From assembly GCA_033063855.1 (NCBI GenBank), contig CP093829.1:23157537-23221536 (forward strand): 64,000 nt of DNA, written 5' to 3'. The notes under the pieces were generated by a model. That model saw nothing but the letters and a program-made list of their open reading frames with translations, did not search any database and had not been told where the DNA came from. Shown piece by piece: positions 27,501 through 40,027 of this stretch. Source of the DNA: Smittia aterrima. Taxonomy: Eukaryota > Arthropoda > Insecta > Diptera > Chironomidae. The translations under genes were made by a program, and so were the position numbers. Positions within the stretch are counted from its first letter, which is position 1. Each line of letters begins with the position of its first letter.

Positions 27501-30500
27501 TTTAAAGTCGAAGACTTTTTTTTTATTATTATTTGGCTCGATGAAATTCTTTGCGCAATTCTCCTCTCATTAACCTCACTTTCTTATCGGTCTTTCGCGA
27601 TTAAATTAAACTTTCAATCGCGATTGTAACTTTCACGGAAACAAACAAATTCAATTTTCGGGGTTCTCTTCTTGTGACTGTATTCAAGTCTTTCCTCAAA
27701 CAAAACTCAACTGCACAATTTCTTGACTCAAACTTTGGTCTTTTTTCTCATTTTTCGACGCCAAACTCACCTTTTTCGATGATTTTGTTCACTCAAATAC
27801 AAGTTCACGCACTAAAATCGTTCGATTAATGTGGTGGCAACATTTCTACACATTGTTTCACTAGTTTTTCACTATAATTTAGTTGATTTAGTGGAGTTTT
27901 TAGCAGGTGTCCGAATCAAACCTAACTACGTTAACTACGTTCATGGCAACTGCGCACAAAAAGGTAGGAAAAAATACGAAATGTAAGAAAAAAAAATGAT
28001 ACATCAACAAATGTAGAGTCGAGACTTCCAAGCCCAACTTCTCTTTCCATGTATCTCTCGGTTCGCTCGATGGTATCCGTGTTGAGCACACCAACGCAAC
28101 AGGTAGATGTGTTTCTCTGTGAGGCTTAATATTCGGTCCGGCGACTAGACAGCAGTCAAGCGAATATAACAAAAGGAATACGAAAGAAATATCCGTAAAG
28201 TGAAGTGTCTCGCGCACAGGTATTTGTGGATATTTGAGTCTTTTACTAGAAGTTGAAGCCCGTTTCAAAGATTTCTCTGTTGAAGCTTATACAAGTGGAC
28301 TTTTATAAACATTCATTGCGTTTTCTTTAAGCAACGAATACATTGAATCGCAACACATCGATCGAACAGGTCACACAACACCACAAGCGACTTTTTGTTT
28401 CTATATTGACTTTAAGACTCTTTGACTTACACAACCAGCAATCGAAGAGATTTCTTAATACAATTCTTCGGTGGATTAACGTAATCTGCTTTAAGAACCA
28501 CAGAGAAGCGAACACTAATGAACTGAGCTCTCGAATCTTTTGGCTTCGTGTTGAGAAAATGTTTCTTAAGATTTTTCTTCTCCTCCGTCGTTGTCGGAAG
28601 ACTTTTCTCGTGTTTCGCGTTTTCGTGCATTGTTCGAAGCCCACAAGAAAGAGAAATGAAATAAATGTATATCGATTACTCTGCCTCTTAGTAGTTTTCG
28701 TATAAAGTATGTTGGATATCGCGCGCAAGAGAGAATGTTAAGGCAAGAGAAGGAAAAAACCCGAGATATGTTTTTATATCTTGTCGTTTTCGTAACATTT
28801 TCTTTGGGATTAGGGTGAGCGGAGTTGTTATTGATCGATGTTATCAATAAACTGAGTTTAACATTGACGAGAGAAACTCAATGATCATCAGAGATTGCGA
28901 TATTTATGAGACACCAACCCTGAGAGAAAAAATATTGGAAATATCTTGAAGAAGGAAACTATAAAATCGAATGACGTTACGAATAAAAATATTTTTTTAT
29001 ATAAAAACATGGCCGTGTAATATGTAGACTGCGAACTCATATATTGAAATGAAATAAAGATTTCCAAGATGTGCGGTGAGTGCGTCAGTGATTTCAATAA
29101 TTGTTTGGCTAATGATCTTCATGCTCATCAAAATGATTGATCGAATTGGTTTTGCAAATAGAAAAAAAAAGTGAAGATGAAATATCTTCATCGTTACGTC
29201 ACTTTTGTGCTTCGATGGCCCCGCACAGCATACATCTCTCCCTCTACACATATCCACGACTCAGCATTTTGCTACAGATCTCCGTTTTCGAGACTTCTTT
29301 TCCGTTCGACTTCATTCGTCTTCTCAACTCTCTCGCAATGTGTGTAAAGAAAACATTTTCAGAATCTGAAGGTGTAATAAATAAATTTGAGCAGCGAAAA
29401 GCGTAAATAAATAAAAAGGCAGCAGCAGCAGAATCAACATTAATAAAAGGCTTTCACGAGAAAACTCTGAGCAATTAACATGTTCTCCTCCTATTCCTTC
29501 TCTGCCTGATCTAGTAAAGGATTTTCCCCTCTTGACTTGTTAAGCCGTTTAAAGTTTCTTGTGCAACACACAAATAGGTGAATGCATGAAGATAAAAATT
29601 TATTTTAAATGCAAAAACTGATTTTACAGATCATTCTTTTACATCAAAACTCACATGAAGTGGGACGATCGTAAATTCTGCAACAAGAATCTCTTACAAT
29701 GATTCGAATCGATTAAGCTAATGAAGCTAATTAAATGTTGCACTCGATAATTATAATTATCGTTCGAATTAATTTCCTTTCGTGTAAAAACTTTTCATCG
29801 CGACCCAATCGAACGTTGTTAAATCAAAATCATGAACTCGCGCGAGTGGAAGGAGATTTCATTTCAATTAAGCATTTTTCATGCATGTTGTGATATTACT
29901 TTATACTTTTAGCTTGCACATATTTATTGGGTCATTGTGCAGAATGAAAAGAGATCTGATCGAGCAAGCACAGCCTTGCCAGTTCGTTTTGTTCTTCAAT
30001 GACGTCAGTTTTTGCTGCTTCTCTCTCCTTGTTTCGCAATGAATTCTCAAAAGTAAAGGGAGAAAGGTGAGCGCCCTAGGTCATCACTCATGGACAGGGG
30101 AAGGAGAATAGACTCTTCTTAACCCTTAACAGCGATGATGTTATTCAATTTCACTTCTTTGAAGAAGGAAGAAAAGGCAAAGAATCGAGAAACAGTAAAA
30201 ATTGCTTTAAGGTCCCCCGAGAATCATTTCTTTGTCTTCTTCTCTTCGACTTTTTTGTGTCTTAAGTAAATTTACTCACGAGATGCTGACCGAAGGAAGC
30301 AAAAAGCATCTCGAAGAAGACAAAAATGAAACGAAACATAAAACTTATTAAAAGCAATACACGCAATGAGATTCTCTCGTCTCGTGTACTTTACATTAAA
30401 GGCGAAAAGACCAAGCAGAGGGCCCCGAAATAAAATAAAAAAAAACTCTTTTCTTAGAGGTAGTTAATATTATTCATGAAGCAGATAATGAAGCCTTTTG

Positions 30501-33500
30501 TTGTTGGTGCCTGATGAACGGCAATCCTCTCTCTCACTCTCTTCTATTGAACTTTTATGGCTCGTTTCATTTGTTAACCCCTTTTGTTTATGATTGATCG
30601 ACAAAGATAGATTTGGTTCTTCTTATGGCGAATAAAAAAGTCTCTTTGCGGGAAATCGAATAGAAAGAAAGTTAAATCGAACAACAAGTTTTCTAATTAC
30701 AAGAATGAAATCGTCATTAATCAAATAAATTGAAACACAAATCATCGCACGTCTCGGATAAACAGTGACGAGCAAATATTGTTCAAGTCATTTTGCATTC
30801 ACAACAGAAGTTTACTGACAAACAAGAGCTTGATTTAACAATACGCAAAGCAGCGACAAAGCGAGTTCATTGATTTTACTTCACAGATCGATTGAAAGCT
30901 TCTGGACATTTAAGATAATAATTCCTGAAAAGATTGAAGGTCTTTGCTGCGAATTATTTTGCAATTAACATGAAGAGCTCTCTTTTCTTTTTTATCGAAG
31001 GACAAAATGATTTTCCCATGATCAGTTCGGAGCATAATTTTAATGTCTAATTCATATAATTAATCACCTCAACCAATCAAGAAAAAAGCTTGTAACGTTT
31101 ATCGAGAAAAACTGCTCGACGATCTGACTCATCTCCACGACAAATTATAATGATACGTTCGAAGCCGTAATAAATTAAATTATTTTCTTCGTGAGGTTTC
31201 ATTAAAGGCACAAAGAAGAATCGATGAAACATCAAAAGACATTTTGAGCTGTTTAAATGATAAAACACATAAACTTCTCATGCATAAAATCATCATAAAA
31301 TTCACTTTATGAAAATGTGTAATCGAAGGCACAAAAGCAAAGAACGAGAAGAGTTTTTTTTTTATTTTTCTTTGTCGATAAGAAATCCATTTGCTTGATT
31401 TTTCGTTTTCTCTGTTTTGGTTCCTCGAACCTTCCTCATCTTCTTAATTTTCTTATTCTTTAAAACAAAAGAATAATTTGAAAGGAAGCCACGAGAGAGA
31501 GAAGGTCCAGAGGAGAGTGAAATGTGAACACAAAAGCACCAAAGATCCATTACACAATCTTTTCTGGGCCGAAGGGAACAAAACAAACGTTGAAAAGAAA
31601 TTACGGCTCGAACAATTTCTTGTAAGAATCAACAAAAAAAAAACGACAAAAGTTGAAAGGAACAAAAAGATTCTTTTAATTTTAATGATGTGGAAAGAGT
31701 AAAGTTTCAATTTTTTCCATTTCCTTGAAATGATGACTGCATCGAGGAAGAACAAAAAAAAGGGTCAACCAAAGATGGAAGTTTGACGAGTGATTTAATA
31801 ATTCAATTTTTTTTAATTTCATCGATTAAAATATGCAATCAGACATGTTTCAAATTAAGGATGAACTCCATCTACAGATCAAACAATTTACGAGCTTCTT
31901 ACACAAATAAACTTCTCATTCATCGATGGCTTCATCGCTTGGCCTTTGCTGATCTCAGACGAAATGGGAAGTCGCGGGAGGAACAATATTGATTATTGAA
32001 ATAAATTTTTCATTACATTGCGCTTAATAACAACATTGCGCAGCTCAGGTCTCTTGTGATTACTTTATGAAAGACTCTGGCGGACGCTCGAGCGTAAGCG
32101 AAATCCAATAAATTCCCACTCGGCCTTTTGTAGATAAAAAGCGCTCGCCGCAGTTGCAATGGAGAAAATTATTAAACGTAAAATTAAAAACTTCATCTTT
32201 CGGTTGATTCGATTAATTCATCGCAGCTAGAACTGCATTGTGATCGCGAAGCTCAAGAGAAAACCTTCGATTTATTTAATCGCAGGGGAAAATACAATTT
32301 TTCATCAAACGCTGAGAATGGAAATTTGAAATTTCCCCGCGTCCGATTGATTGTGAGAACTTTTTCTTGCGTTCACTTGAAGGCGGATATTTTATTTCGC
32401 CGATTACATTATGAGATTGTGTTTTAATTACCGTTGCGAGAGTCCGAATGAATCTTCATTTTTCCATTTCGTTCGCTGTCAAGACGGATTGTGCATCCAG
32501 CTGCGCTTTTGCGCTTCGTCGAGAAATAATTGAAAAGGTGCCCGAATAATAGTTCGGGGTCAAGATTGAGAGGAGACGTTTCATTAAAGAAAGATTCGCT
32601 TTCGACCGTTAGAAACCGATATTTCATTGTCCGAGTCGAGCTTCAAAACCAGAATTTCCTGAAATCACATCAAAGACAATTCCATTCCCCAAAGCGCCTG
32701 CCTGACCATTACCGGACTTTATTTTCCCATAAATGTCTTCTCAAAATAAAATTAGAATGAAAAATCTACGCAAGCATAAAAAATCATCAAATGGTCAGCT
32801 CGAAGGGTGGAACAGCAGCAGCAGCAACAGACAAAAGGGGTTGAAGACAGTTGAAGATAAGAAGGAAGATTACGAAGGGTTCTCACTCTTTACATAAGAA
32901 AAGGGTTTTGTACTAAAACTTTCTTCTTTTTTCAATTAATCTCGAACCGGACAATAGGGGAACTGAGCGCTCAGAAATTCCTTGAAAAATGTGCGAAAAC
33001 ATATCAAAGGAATGTGACACAAAAGGTCATCGCTGGTACTGGTCAAGCGACTTTTTTTACTCAACAACAATAAATTACGAACAAACGGACTGTTTCACTT
33101 AAGCTCGCACATGCTTTTTTTTATGATGGAAAATTCCGTTTCGTGAGAAAATTTAATTTGTCGAGCTCATCCACAACTGTCCGACCGTTTACTGTTGGAC
33201 AATAAAAATAAAATAAAGATTTCTAGGGATGACTTCGCTGCATTCGCCAGATGTCTAAACGAAAGGATTTGAATTGATCGTAAATTTAAAGTAAGACAAT
33301 GACAGTTAAGATGTCGATTGGAAGAAAAGGCTTTTGCTTGCTCGGTCTCGTCTCATCGCCTTTCGCTCGATAATTAATTGATCACTTGAAAACGAATTAA
33401 ATCAGTTTGGTTTTTGCGAGGAGTGGAGAAAATACGCTAGACGCTTGAAACCATAAACAGTTTGCAGTTTCGAAACTCGTTTAGCTGAATCAATGCGCAC

Positions 33501-33706
33501 ATAGAAAACTCTCTCAGTTGCAATTCCATTGATAGAGCCATTGAAGTGAGAGTCAAGTTCAAGTACTTTGAACTACTTTATAAACAGTAGCAGGGAGAGC
33601 AAAAGAAAAATGCTTAATTGTCTAACTGTCGCATCGAAGCTGCTGCTTGGGCTGATACAGCTGGGGAGGAATTTCTAAGTGAATGCCATTGATTCCATTC
33701 GATTTT

Positions 33707-33723
33707 TCTCTCTCTCTCTCTCT
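33707..33723. repeat. TC dinucleotide microsatellite
   Basis: TC repeat of about eight units in the region upstream of grh. Confidence 0.8.
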
Positions 33724-36700
33724 TGCGATGAATACAAACTGATAAGACATATCATTAAACGAGAGCAATTGATTTTTTTTTTATTTTGTGGAAAAATGTT
33801 TCATTAAAGTGTAATTTATAAAAACTTATTTGCTGCTGCCGTTGCAGATCTGCACCAAAAACAAAGAGCCATTCTTAAGAAAATTACACAATTCCATAAT
33901 GGAAAAATGCTTCGATTTTTTTCCCTTCGCTTTCCTCCTCGAACGCTTCGAGAACGAGATGGAAATTCCAATGCAGCAGCCAACAATGAAATTGCGCAAA
34001 GAAATATAATTAAATGTATTAAAGTCGACTCTTTTTTCCGACAACAATTTAAGTTGTCAATCAATATTTTTATTTGCAGTCAGCGAATGCCTTTCCTAAC
34101 TTCCCTTCTGTGCTTGATTTATTGAAGTTGCTCGTTCTTTATTGAAATGTGAGAACAAGTCGAAAACTTTAGTGACGAACTCCTTTCTCATTATTTAAAA
34201 ATCAATTAAATTTAAAGTTCATGTTGCATTGTAAAATATTCCGTAAAACTTAAAATCACCTTCAGCAACTTTGTAAAGATCTCGATCATAAATAAATTTA
34301 AACTTTCTCATGTAAGTCTGAAGCTTTCATCACAATCAGTCCTCCTGGGCATCGGACGCTAGCTCTCGAGTGTCGTAAAAACTCATTTTTTTCTTTCAGC
34401 TTGGTTATCTCTTGAAAATTGAATCTTCAATCTTCTGCTGCACCAAAACAACGACGTCGCTTCTGTAAAGTCATAAAAAGAGATCGACGTCGTTGAGGTA
34501 AAAAGTTCGTCAATTGCCAAGCCGATAAATCCGATTTTATGACTCTTTTAGGTGAGCTTGTGCGATTGTGTAAGCCGTTTAGCACACCTTTGGAGGCTTC
34601 AGCACGTCATCGAAGAGGAAGCGCGCAAGAAAAGTCGAGAGAACTCAAAGAACGCACACTTTTTACTGTCGTCGATTCGACAACATTCCATCGATCGCTC
34701 ACATTTTTTTTTCGCTCTTCGAATGTGATAGAATTTTCATCGCTTTGTTTGAGCTATCAAAGTCTTAATGATAGACTGACCGAAAGGTTTTAATGAAAAA
34801 AGAAATCCGTCCGAGGAAGATGAGATGAGACCTTATCAATCTAAAGTCATCTCGAGATGTCAGACAATAAATTTTTATGATTCTTTTCCTTACTTGCGCA
34901 ACATCGAACGAGGAAAGCAACTGCGATAATGAAAAATAATTATTCGCGCATCTGTCATTAAAATTATATCAACTCGTCCATCAATAAACTTGTTGCTTGC
35001 TCAACTGAGCGAAGCTTTTATTAAATTAATTAAACTAAGTTGGTTATTTCGAGCTCCCGCCACTGGCGCTCGCTCAATGTTAAATCGTCGATAAATGTAG
35101 CTGATCGCCGTCGTTCATTCCCATTACACTGCGACGAAATAATAATTTTTACATCGAAAGCCTTTGTTCTCGTCGAAACATTATTCGCTTGCCCATTAAC
35201 TCGCCGCGAATGCAACGAATAAAATTATTAAGTTTCGATCGCGAATTGATCGTCGGTCAATTGGCAATTAAAATAGTTTTTACTGCGCAATTCAGAGAAT
35301 GAGCTTCTCGAAGATTCTCAACCGAGTTGATTGAATTCACGAAAGTCTCCCGCTGCCTTTCAAATCGCAACGATTATAGTTTTGCTGTTGAAAATGTCAC
35401 CGAGAATATCTCAATTTTCCTTCGCCAGACAATTTTTCATGAAACTCATTTCGCTGTCATTCGATCTGTTTTCATTTTCAATGCTCAGCGGAAAATAATC
35501 AACGAAATGTATAATTATGATTTATGGGATTGAATCGACGCTTTTGTGTTTCGACACGCCGAGTTTTGCTACCGTTTTCAGCAGCCAGCGCTAAGTGCTC
35601 GGCAATTATCCGAATTGAACATTTATTAACTTTTTCCAGCAACTTCGATAGTCTTTATGAGTTTCTATTGGCTGTGTCTGATCAGGAGTGAGAGGAAAAC
35701 ACTAATTTTCAACTTTAATTAGATACAATTTGCACTTTGATGCTTGTTGACGATTGAATTTCTTGTGAAATCGAAAACGAAGTTCTTTGGAAATCAAAGG
35801 AAAGATATTTCGATTTTCAATCTGTCGAGACCCTCGTCCAATCCTTTTTTTACTTCTCACGACGAAGCTTTAATTAAATTTCTCAAGCGTTGTAATTTGT
35901 TGTTATCACTTACACAACGCATTTCTCATTTCAGTTTCTTTCCTTCCACTCGAATGCTCTCCCGAGTTCTTTTTGTTTTCGGGTCGAATGTAAGTAAAAC
36001 GATCCTCGGCGGATCGCACAGCGTGCGGTCACATTCTGAGCAAAGAAGCAACTTGCACGCCATGAATGAAAGCAAATTAACTCGCTTGTGCATTTCGTTG
36101 TTTTTCATTTCTTATAGTCGCTTTAGAATATTTTTTTAATCATTCGCTAATTTTTTATTGCCAAGCGCCGCCGCGCAGTTGACAGTCGTTCAACAATTCA
36201 CATTCACATTGAACTTTATGAACTTGAGCCGTTGGATTATTGCCGTTTATCGTCGAGGGTTTTTATTAAATATTATCATGATGTAAATCGATGAAGAGTC
36301 GAATGCAAGCAAAACTTTAGTTCCATCTTTCTTAGGCGAACAAACAGAGAACAACAATAAAACGGAATATTTTATTCGCCTGGGACTGTTCTTCATCATC
36401 GTCTAATGGCCACACAGTTTCTAGGAAGCGGAGAAATGAACGACGAGCATGTCTATTGCTCTATGCTATTTAATTTCACAATAATCGCTGAAAAAAACGG
36501 TTAATTTTTATATTGCTGACAATTCTTTTTAATGGAAACTTTATTGCTTGATGCAAGTGGACGAGACTGACTATGTTAGGAAAGGATCTCACAAAATGTT
36601 TCATAAATCTTTGCTCGGACTTTTATGAGATGAACCGTTAAACGACATCAAAGGAGAGAAAGTAAATTTTGATGACGCTCATCAATTTTTCGGAGAATCG

Positions 36701-36984
36701 TCGACCGCACAGCAAAATTATGATTTACGACTTTAACTACTTCGATGATCAGAGTCAATGCGTCTGACCCAAGAGCATTTTTCTTGTTTGTTTTTACTCG
36801 TCGTCGATAGTTAGAATACGAACTCACTCAACAAGTGATGAAAGAAATCAGGTTTGACGATTCAAGTGAACTGTTGATTGAATAATCTCGTTCCATCAGC
36901 TGATGATGCTCGTTTAGTTTGCCATGTGCTTTATCTTCTCGTTTTAGTCAAAAATGTTTGCGCCGGAATTTAAATCAAAATAAA

Positions 36985-38043
36985 ATGTTGAGGCGACTGA
37001 CTGTTATTAACTGGAAATTGATTTATCGCGAGTTCAGTTCAAGAAATAAAATAATGCAAGACGGATTCGTAGAAATAAATTCAGTGCCAACTCACATTTT
37101 CACTTGGGGAAAGTGGATTGAAGAGAAGTTTGATGATAGCACGAAGGATTTAGTTTTAATCGTCAGCGGCAATCCTGGTTTGCCGGGATTTTACACAACT
37201 TTCGGTCGATCTCTTTACAATGATTTTGATAAGGAAGTTCCAATCTGGGTGATAGGACATGCAGGTCAGAATGTCAAGAGCTTATCAATTGTTAATCATT
37301 GAATTTAATATTTATTAATTTTAGGTCACGACGAGCCAAAGAAGGAATTGAAAATGATGATTCCGCCACTGAAAGGGAATGAGAGCTTGTACGATCTTCA
37401 AGGACAATTGAATCACAAGATTGATTTCATTCGTCGATTTATTCCGAAGAACGTGAACGTTTATCTCCTCGGTCATTCTGTTGGAGCTAAAATCTGCCTC
37501 GATCTTCTAAAAGATGAGCAATTCAGTGACCAAGTTCAACACGTTTACTTGATGTTCCCAACGCTTGAGAGAATCGGTGACAGTGTCAAGGGAAAGCGAG
37601 TTCCTACTTACGATAGATATTTCTTCCTTCTTCGAGTTTTCTACAATTCATTCGCGTGGCTCCCAAAAAGCTGGAGACAAGCGATAGTTCGTTGGCATTG
37701 CAAAAGGGACGGAATGTCCGAAGAGTTTCTTGACTCTTGCATGGAATACACGAATCCGCCAGTAATTGATCGGATCTGGTTCATGGCTCTTGACGAGATG
37801 AAGAAAATCAGAGAGCTTGACGAAGATATTGTTAGGACGAACATTAAGCGACTAAAACTTTATTATGGGGTGGGAGACGAATGGGTCAGGGATGAAGCTT
37901 ATCAAGAGATCATCGAGAAATTCCCAGAAATCGATGCTGAGCTTTGTAAGCTTGGATACGAACACGCTTTCGTCTTGAAGACTGGACCTGAAATGGCGAG
38001 AATGGTATCAAATTGGATCAAACAAAAGCAGAGAATAAATTAA
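36985..38043 (+). CDS. LDAH: Lipid droplet-associated hydrolase (LDAH, alpha/beta hydrolase)
   Basis: Two exons, 36,985-37,264 and 37,325-38,043, joined across a 60-bp GT-AG intron (split Gly codon); 332 residues. LDAH family proteins are serine-hydrolase-like proteins on lipid droplets that affect droplet clustering and lipid storage. The sequence shows GNPGLPGFY near residue 65 (oxyanion region), ISHAG-like IGHAG near 91, the nucleophile elbow GHSVG with Ser145, and plausible acid Asp278 and base His307 (in YEHAF), so the triad looks intact. The ATG at 36,985 is the first in frame; a second ATG at 37,054 gives 309 residues, closer to the length I recall for the Drosophila orthologue, and may be the true start. 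SNF8 starts about 100 bp downstream on the same strand. A poly(A) signal-like AATAAA lies just after the stop. Confidence 0.9.
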
Positions 38044-38144
38044 CGTAAACTGAGCGTTTTCAATAAACAAATCTTTTGACATCCCCAGTCGCCTGAATGT
38101 TTTTGTTTTCATAAAAATATTTAAAATCAGAGAAAAATTTCAAG

Positions 38145-38958
38145 ATGAGACGTCGAGTAGGAGTCGCAGGTATTCAGAAGCAAAAGCTTGAAGCTGAGAA
38201 GTTCAAGGATAAAGGATCAGAGATTCAAGACTCGCAATTCGAGCAGATGACAAAGCAAATGGAATTTCTGAAAGAGAATCTTGAAGAATTTGCGTCGAAG
38301 CACAAGAGTGAAATTAAGAAGAATCCAGTATTTCGTAGACAGTTCACGGAGATGTGTGCAGCAATTGGGTAAGACTTAAATTAGTTTGTAATTACTTTTA
38401 TTTATTTTCTTTCATTTTAGAGTTGATCCGTTGTCATCAGGAAAAGGAGTTTGGAGCGTTTTAGGAATGGGAGACTTCTATTTCGAGCTCAGTATTCAAA
38501 TTGTTGAGATTTGCCTTGCACTGGCTGAATCAACCGGTGGAATGTTAGAAATTAATGAGCTGAGAGAAAGATTAATTCGATCGCGTAGTCAGAAGTCAAA
38601 GCAAACGGAAATTACAAACGAAGACATTCTCTTAGCAACGAAGAAACTAAAAATCTTCGGCAACAGCTTTCAAGTTCATTCACTCGGCAAGGATCGTTAC
38701 ATTATTCAATCGATTCCTGGTGAATTAAGTCTTCAAGAGACAAAAGCACTTACGCTCGCTGCTAACACTGAGACCGGTTCCATTACAAAATCTCTGTTGG
38801 CTAAGGAACTTGGATGGAATGAGTTGGTAACTCAACAAGCTATCGACAAACTAATAAGCGAAGGCCTTGTTTGGATTGACGAGCAAAATGAAGAAGAGCC
38901 AAGTTATTGGTTCCCATCTTTGTTCCCAGATCGAAAATTGACAATAGATTCGAATTGA
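38145..38958 (+). CDS. SNF8: ESCRT-II subunit SNF8/Vps22
   Basis: Two exons, 38,145-38,368 and 38,421-38,958, with a 52-bp intron; 253 residues, matching the usual 250-258. SNF8 (larsen in Drosophila) is the Vps22 subunit of ESCRT-II, which sorts ubiquitinated cargo into multivesicular bodies. The N-terminus starts MRRRVG(V)AGI, followed by a helical hairpin (about residues 15-70), the hallmark GVWS.LGMGDFYFELSIQI segment near 85-105, and two winged-helix domains ending in a conserved YWFPSLF block. All features point to a complete, active protein. It is convergent with the torsin-like gene: the two stop codons are separated by only 8 bp, so the 3' untranslated regions must overlap or be extremely short. 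Confidence 0.95.
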
Positions 38959-38966
38959 ATTAAAAT

Positions 38967-39938
38967 TTATTCGTGTACTATCAAATTAAGTTTCTTGTCT
39001 AAAGTTTTACAGCCGCTGCTTGTGTAATCAATGAACTTCAGTTCTTCGATGTCTTTTGGTTTCAGCTTTATGTTGTGCAGTCTCTCGTGAACTGCAATGC
39101 ATTCTTCGAATGATTTCTCGTTGATTGGATTGAACTCGACGATCACAAAGTCTTTGAGGGTTTCTTGAATCACAGAAGCTTCAGCATTCGCTTCAAATAT
39201 TACGATAAAGATTATCTTGAATAAATTTTGTTTCGCAAGTCTGTGCAATCGTCGCTCGAGTTCTGCAATTCGAAGAGCAGAGTTTGAGTCGACGTCATCT
39301 ATTACTATCAAATTAAATCCACAGTCTGAAAGCCTTGAAGTCACCACGTTGAAGTCACTTTCATTGCTGTCCGTTTTGAAGTCCATATCAAAAATGAAAT
39401 AATTGACATTTCGTTGCCATTTGAAGAATTTTCCTATTAGATTAGCAGACAACGTTTTACCAACTCCGATACTTCCAACGAAAGCGACTTGAACTATTTT
39501 CTCTCGATTCACCAATCCCAAGCTTCCTTCTATTAACGAAATGGCATCGTCTTGTCCAATGACTCGTTTCTTGAGCTCGTCAATAATCGGAAGAGGTTCC
39601 AGTCCACGAAAGCAATATCGCTCGTCTTTGTGAACGATTTTGTTGTAGTTGTTCTCAAACGTCGCCCAGAACCCGCAGCTGCTTACAGTGATTTGCGTGT
39701 ACATGTAAGATGCAATGATTACAGCCAAGCCCAAGAAGTAAAGCTTCCGATTCCATCTGTGCTCAATCTTCAAATCATTTGAATTGTCGTCTGATTCATC
39801 CTCGGTTAACGCAATTGGCTTAAATGAAACAGATTTCACCAATGGTCGAAGCCTCTTCTTTATCTTCAACAATCTCGGCTTCTTTTTTACTTCAACGATA
39901 ATCTTTTCACTGCTATCTTCTAATTTTATTGCTCCCAT
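38967..39938 (-). CDS. Torsin-like AAA+ membrane protein
   Basis: Single-exon frame of 323 residues from the ATG at 39,938 (the frame is open slightly further upstream but without ATG). Torsins are ER/nuclear-envelope-lumen AAA+ ATPases. Seen: a basic N-terminal region (residues 1-60), one hydrophobic segment (about 66-84), a conserved YCFRGLEPLP-like entry, a GQDDAI segment near 128, Walker A GSIGVGKT at 155-162, a Walker B-like LIVIDDVD at 210-217, and a C-terminal SGCK (308-311) typical of torsin sensor-2. Odd points: the position normally Asp-Glu in Walker B is Asp-Asp, and instead of a cleaved signal peptide there is an internal anchor with a positively charged N-terminus, implying type II orientation as in vertebrate torsin-4A or LAP1. 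The catalytic state is uncertain. Confidence 0.8.
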   Translation of the reverse strand: MGAIKLEDSSEKIIVEVKKKPRLLKIKKRLRPLVKSVSFKPIALTEDESDDNSNDLKIEHRWNRKLYFLGLAVIIASYMYTQITVSSCGFWATFENNYNKIVHKDERYCFRGLEPLPIIDELKKRVIGQDDAISLIEGSLGLVNREKIVQVAFVGSIGVGKTLSANLIGKFFKWQRNVNYFIFDMDFKTDSNESDFNVVTSRLSDCGFNLIVIDDVDSNSALRIAELERRLHRLAKQNLFKIIFIVIFEANAEASVIQETLKDFVIVEFNPINEKSFEECIAVHERLHNIKLKPKDIEELKFIDYTSSGCKTLDKKLNLIVHE

Positions 39939-40027
39939 TTCAAGAAAATAAACAAACAAATTTTGGGGATTTCAGGAGATTTCAAAATGAAACCGTTTGT
40001 GATTGAAAAGAAAAAGCTTTTAAAAGC

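Larger units (their letters stand above)
18742..36984. other. Gene-poor region upstream of grh
   Basis: About 18 kb between the grh start codon and the LDAH gene without a convincing protein-coding gene on either strand. Open frames here are short, often start at TTG, are composed of low-complexity translation (F, K, R, S rich) and show no family motif. The part next to 18,742 should include the grh 5' leader and promoter, but I cannot place the transcription start. Untranslated exons, alternative first exons and enhancers of grh are the likeliest content. No tRNA, rRNA, transposon or CRISPR-like structure was recognised. Confidence 0.65.

Noticed and set aside
28327..28728. Overlapping open frames of 120-133 codons on both strands
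   Set aside because: Open on both strands with low-complexity F/R/K-rich translations; no motif, no plausible splice structure.
35744..36139. 131-codon plus-strand frame upstream of LDAH
   Set aside because: No start context, family or conserved motif; composition matches the surrounding non-coding DNA.
36919..36984. Possible N-terminal extension of the LDAH frame
   Set aside because: The frame is open but begins at TTG and has no ATG; the first in-frame ATG is at 36,985.
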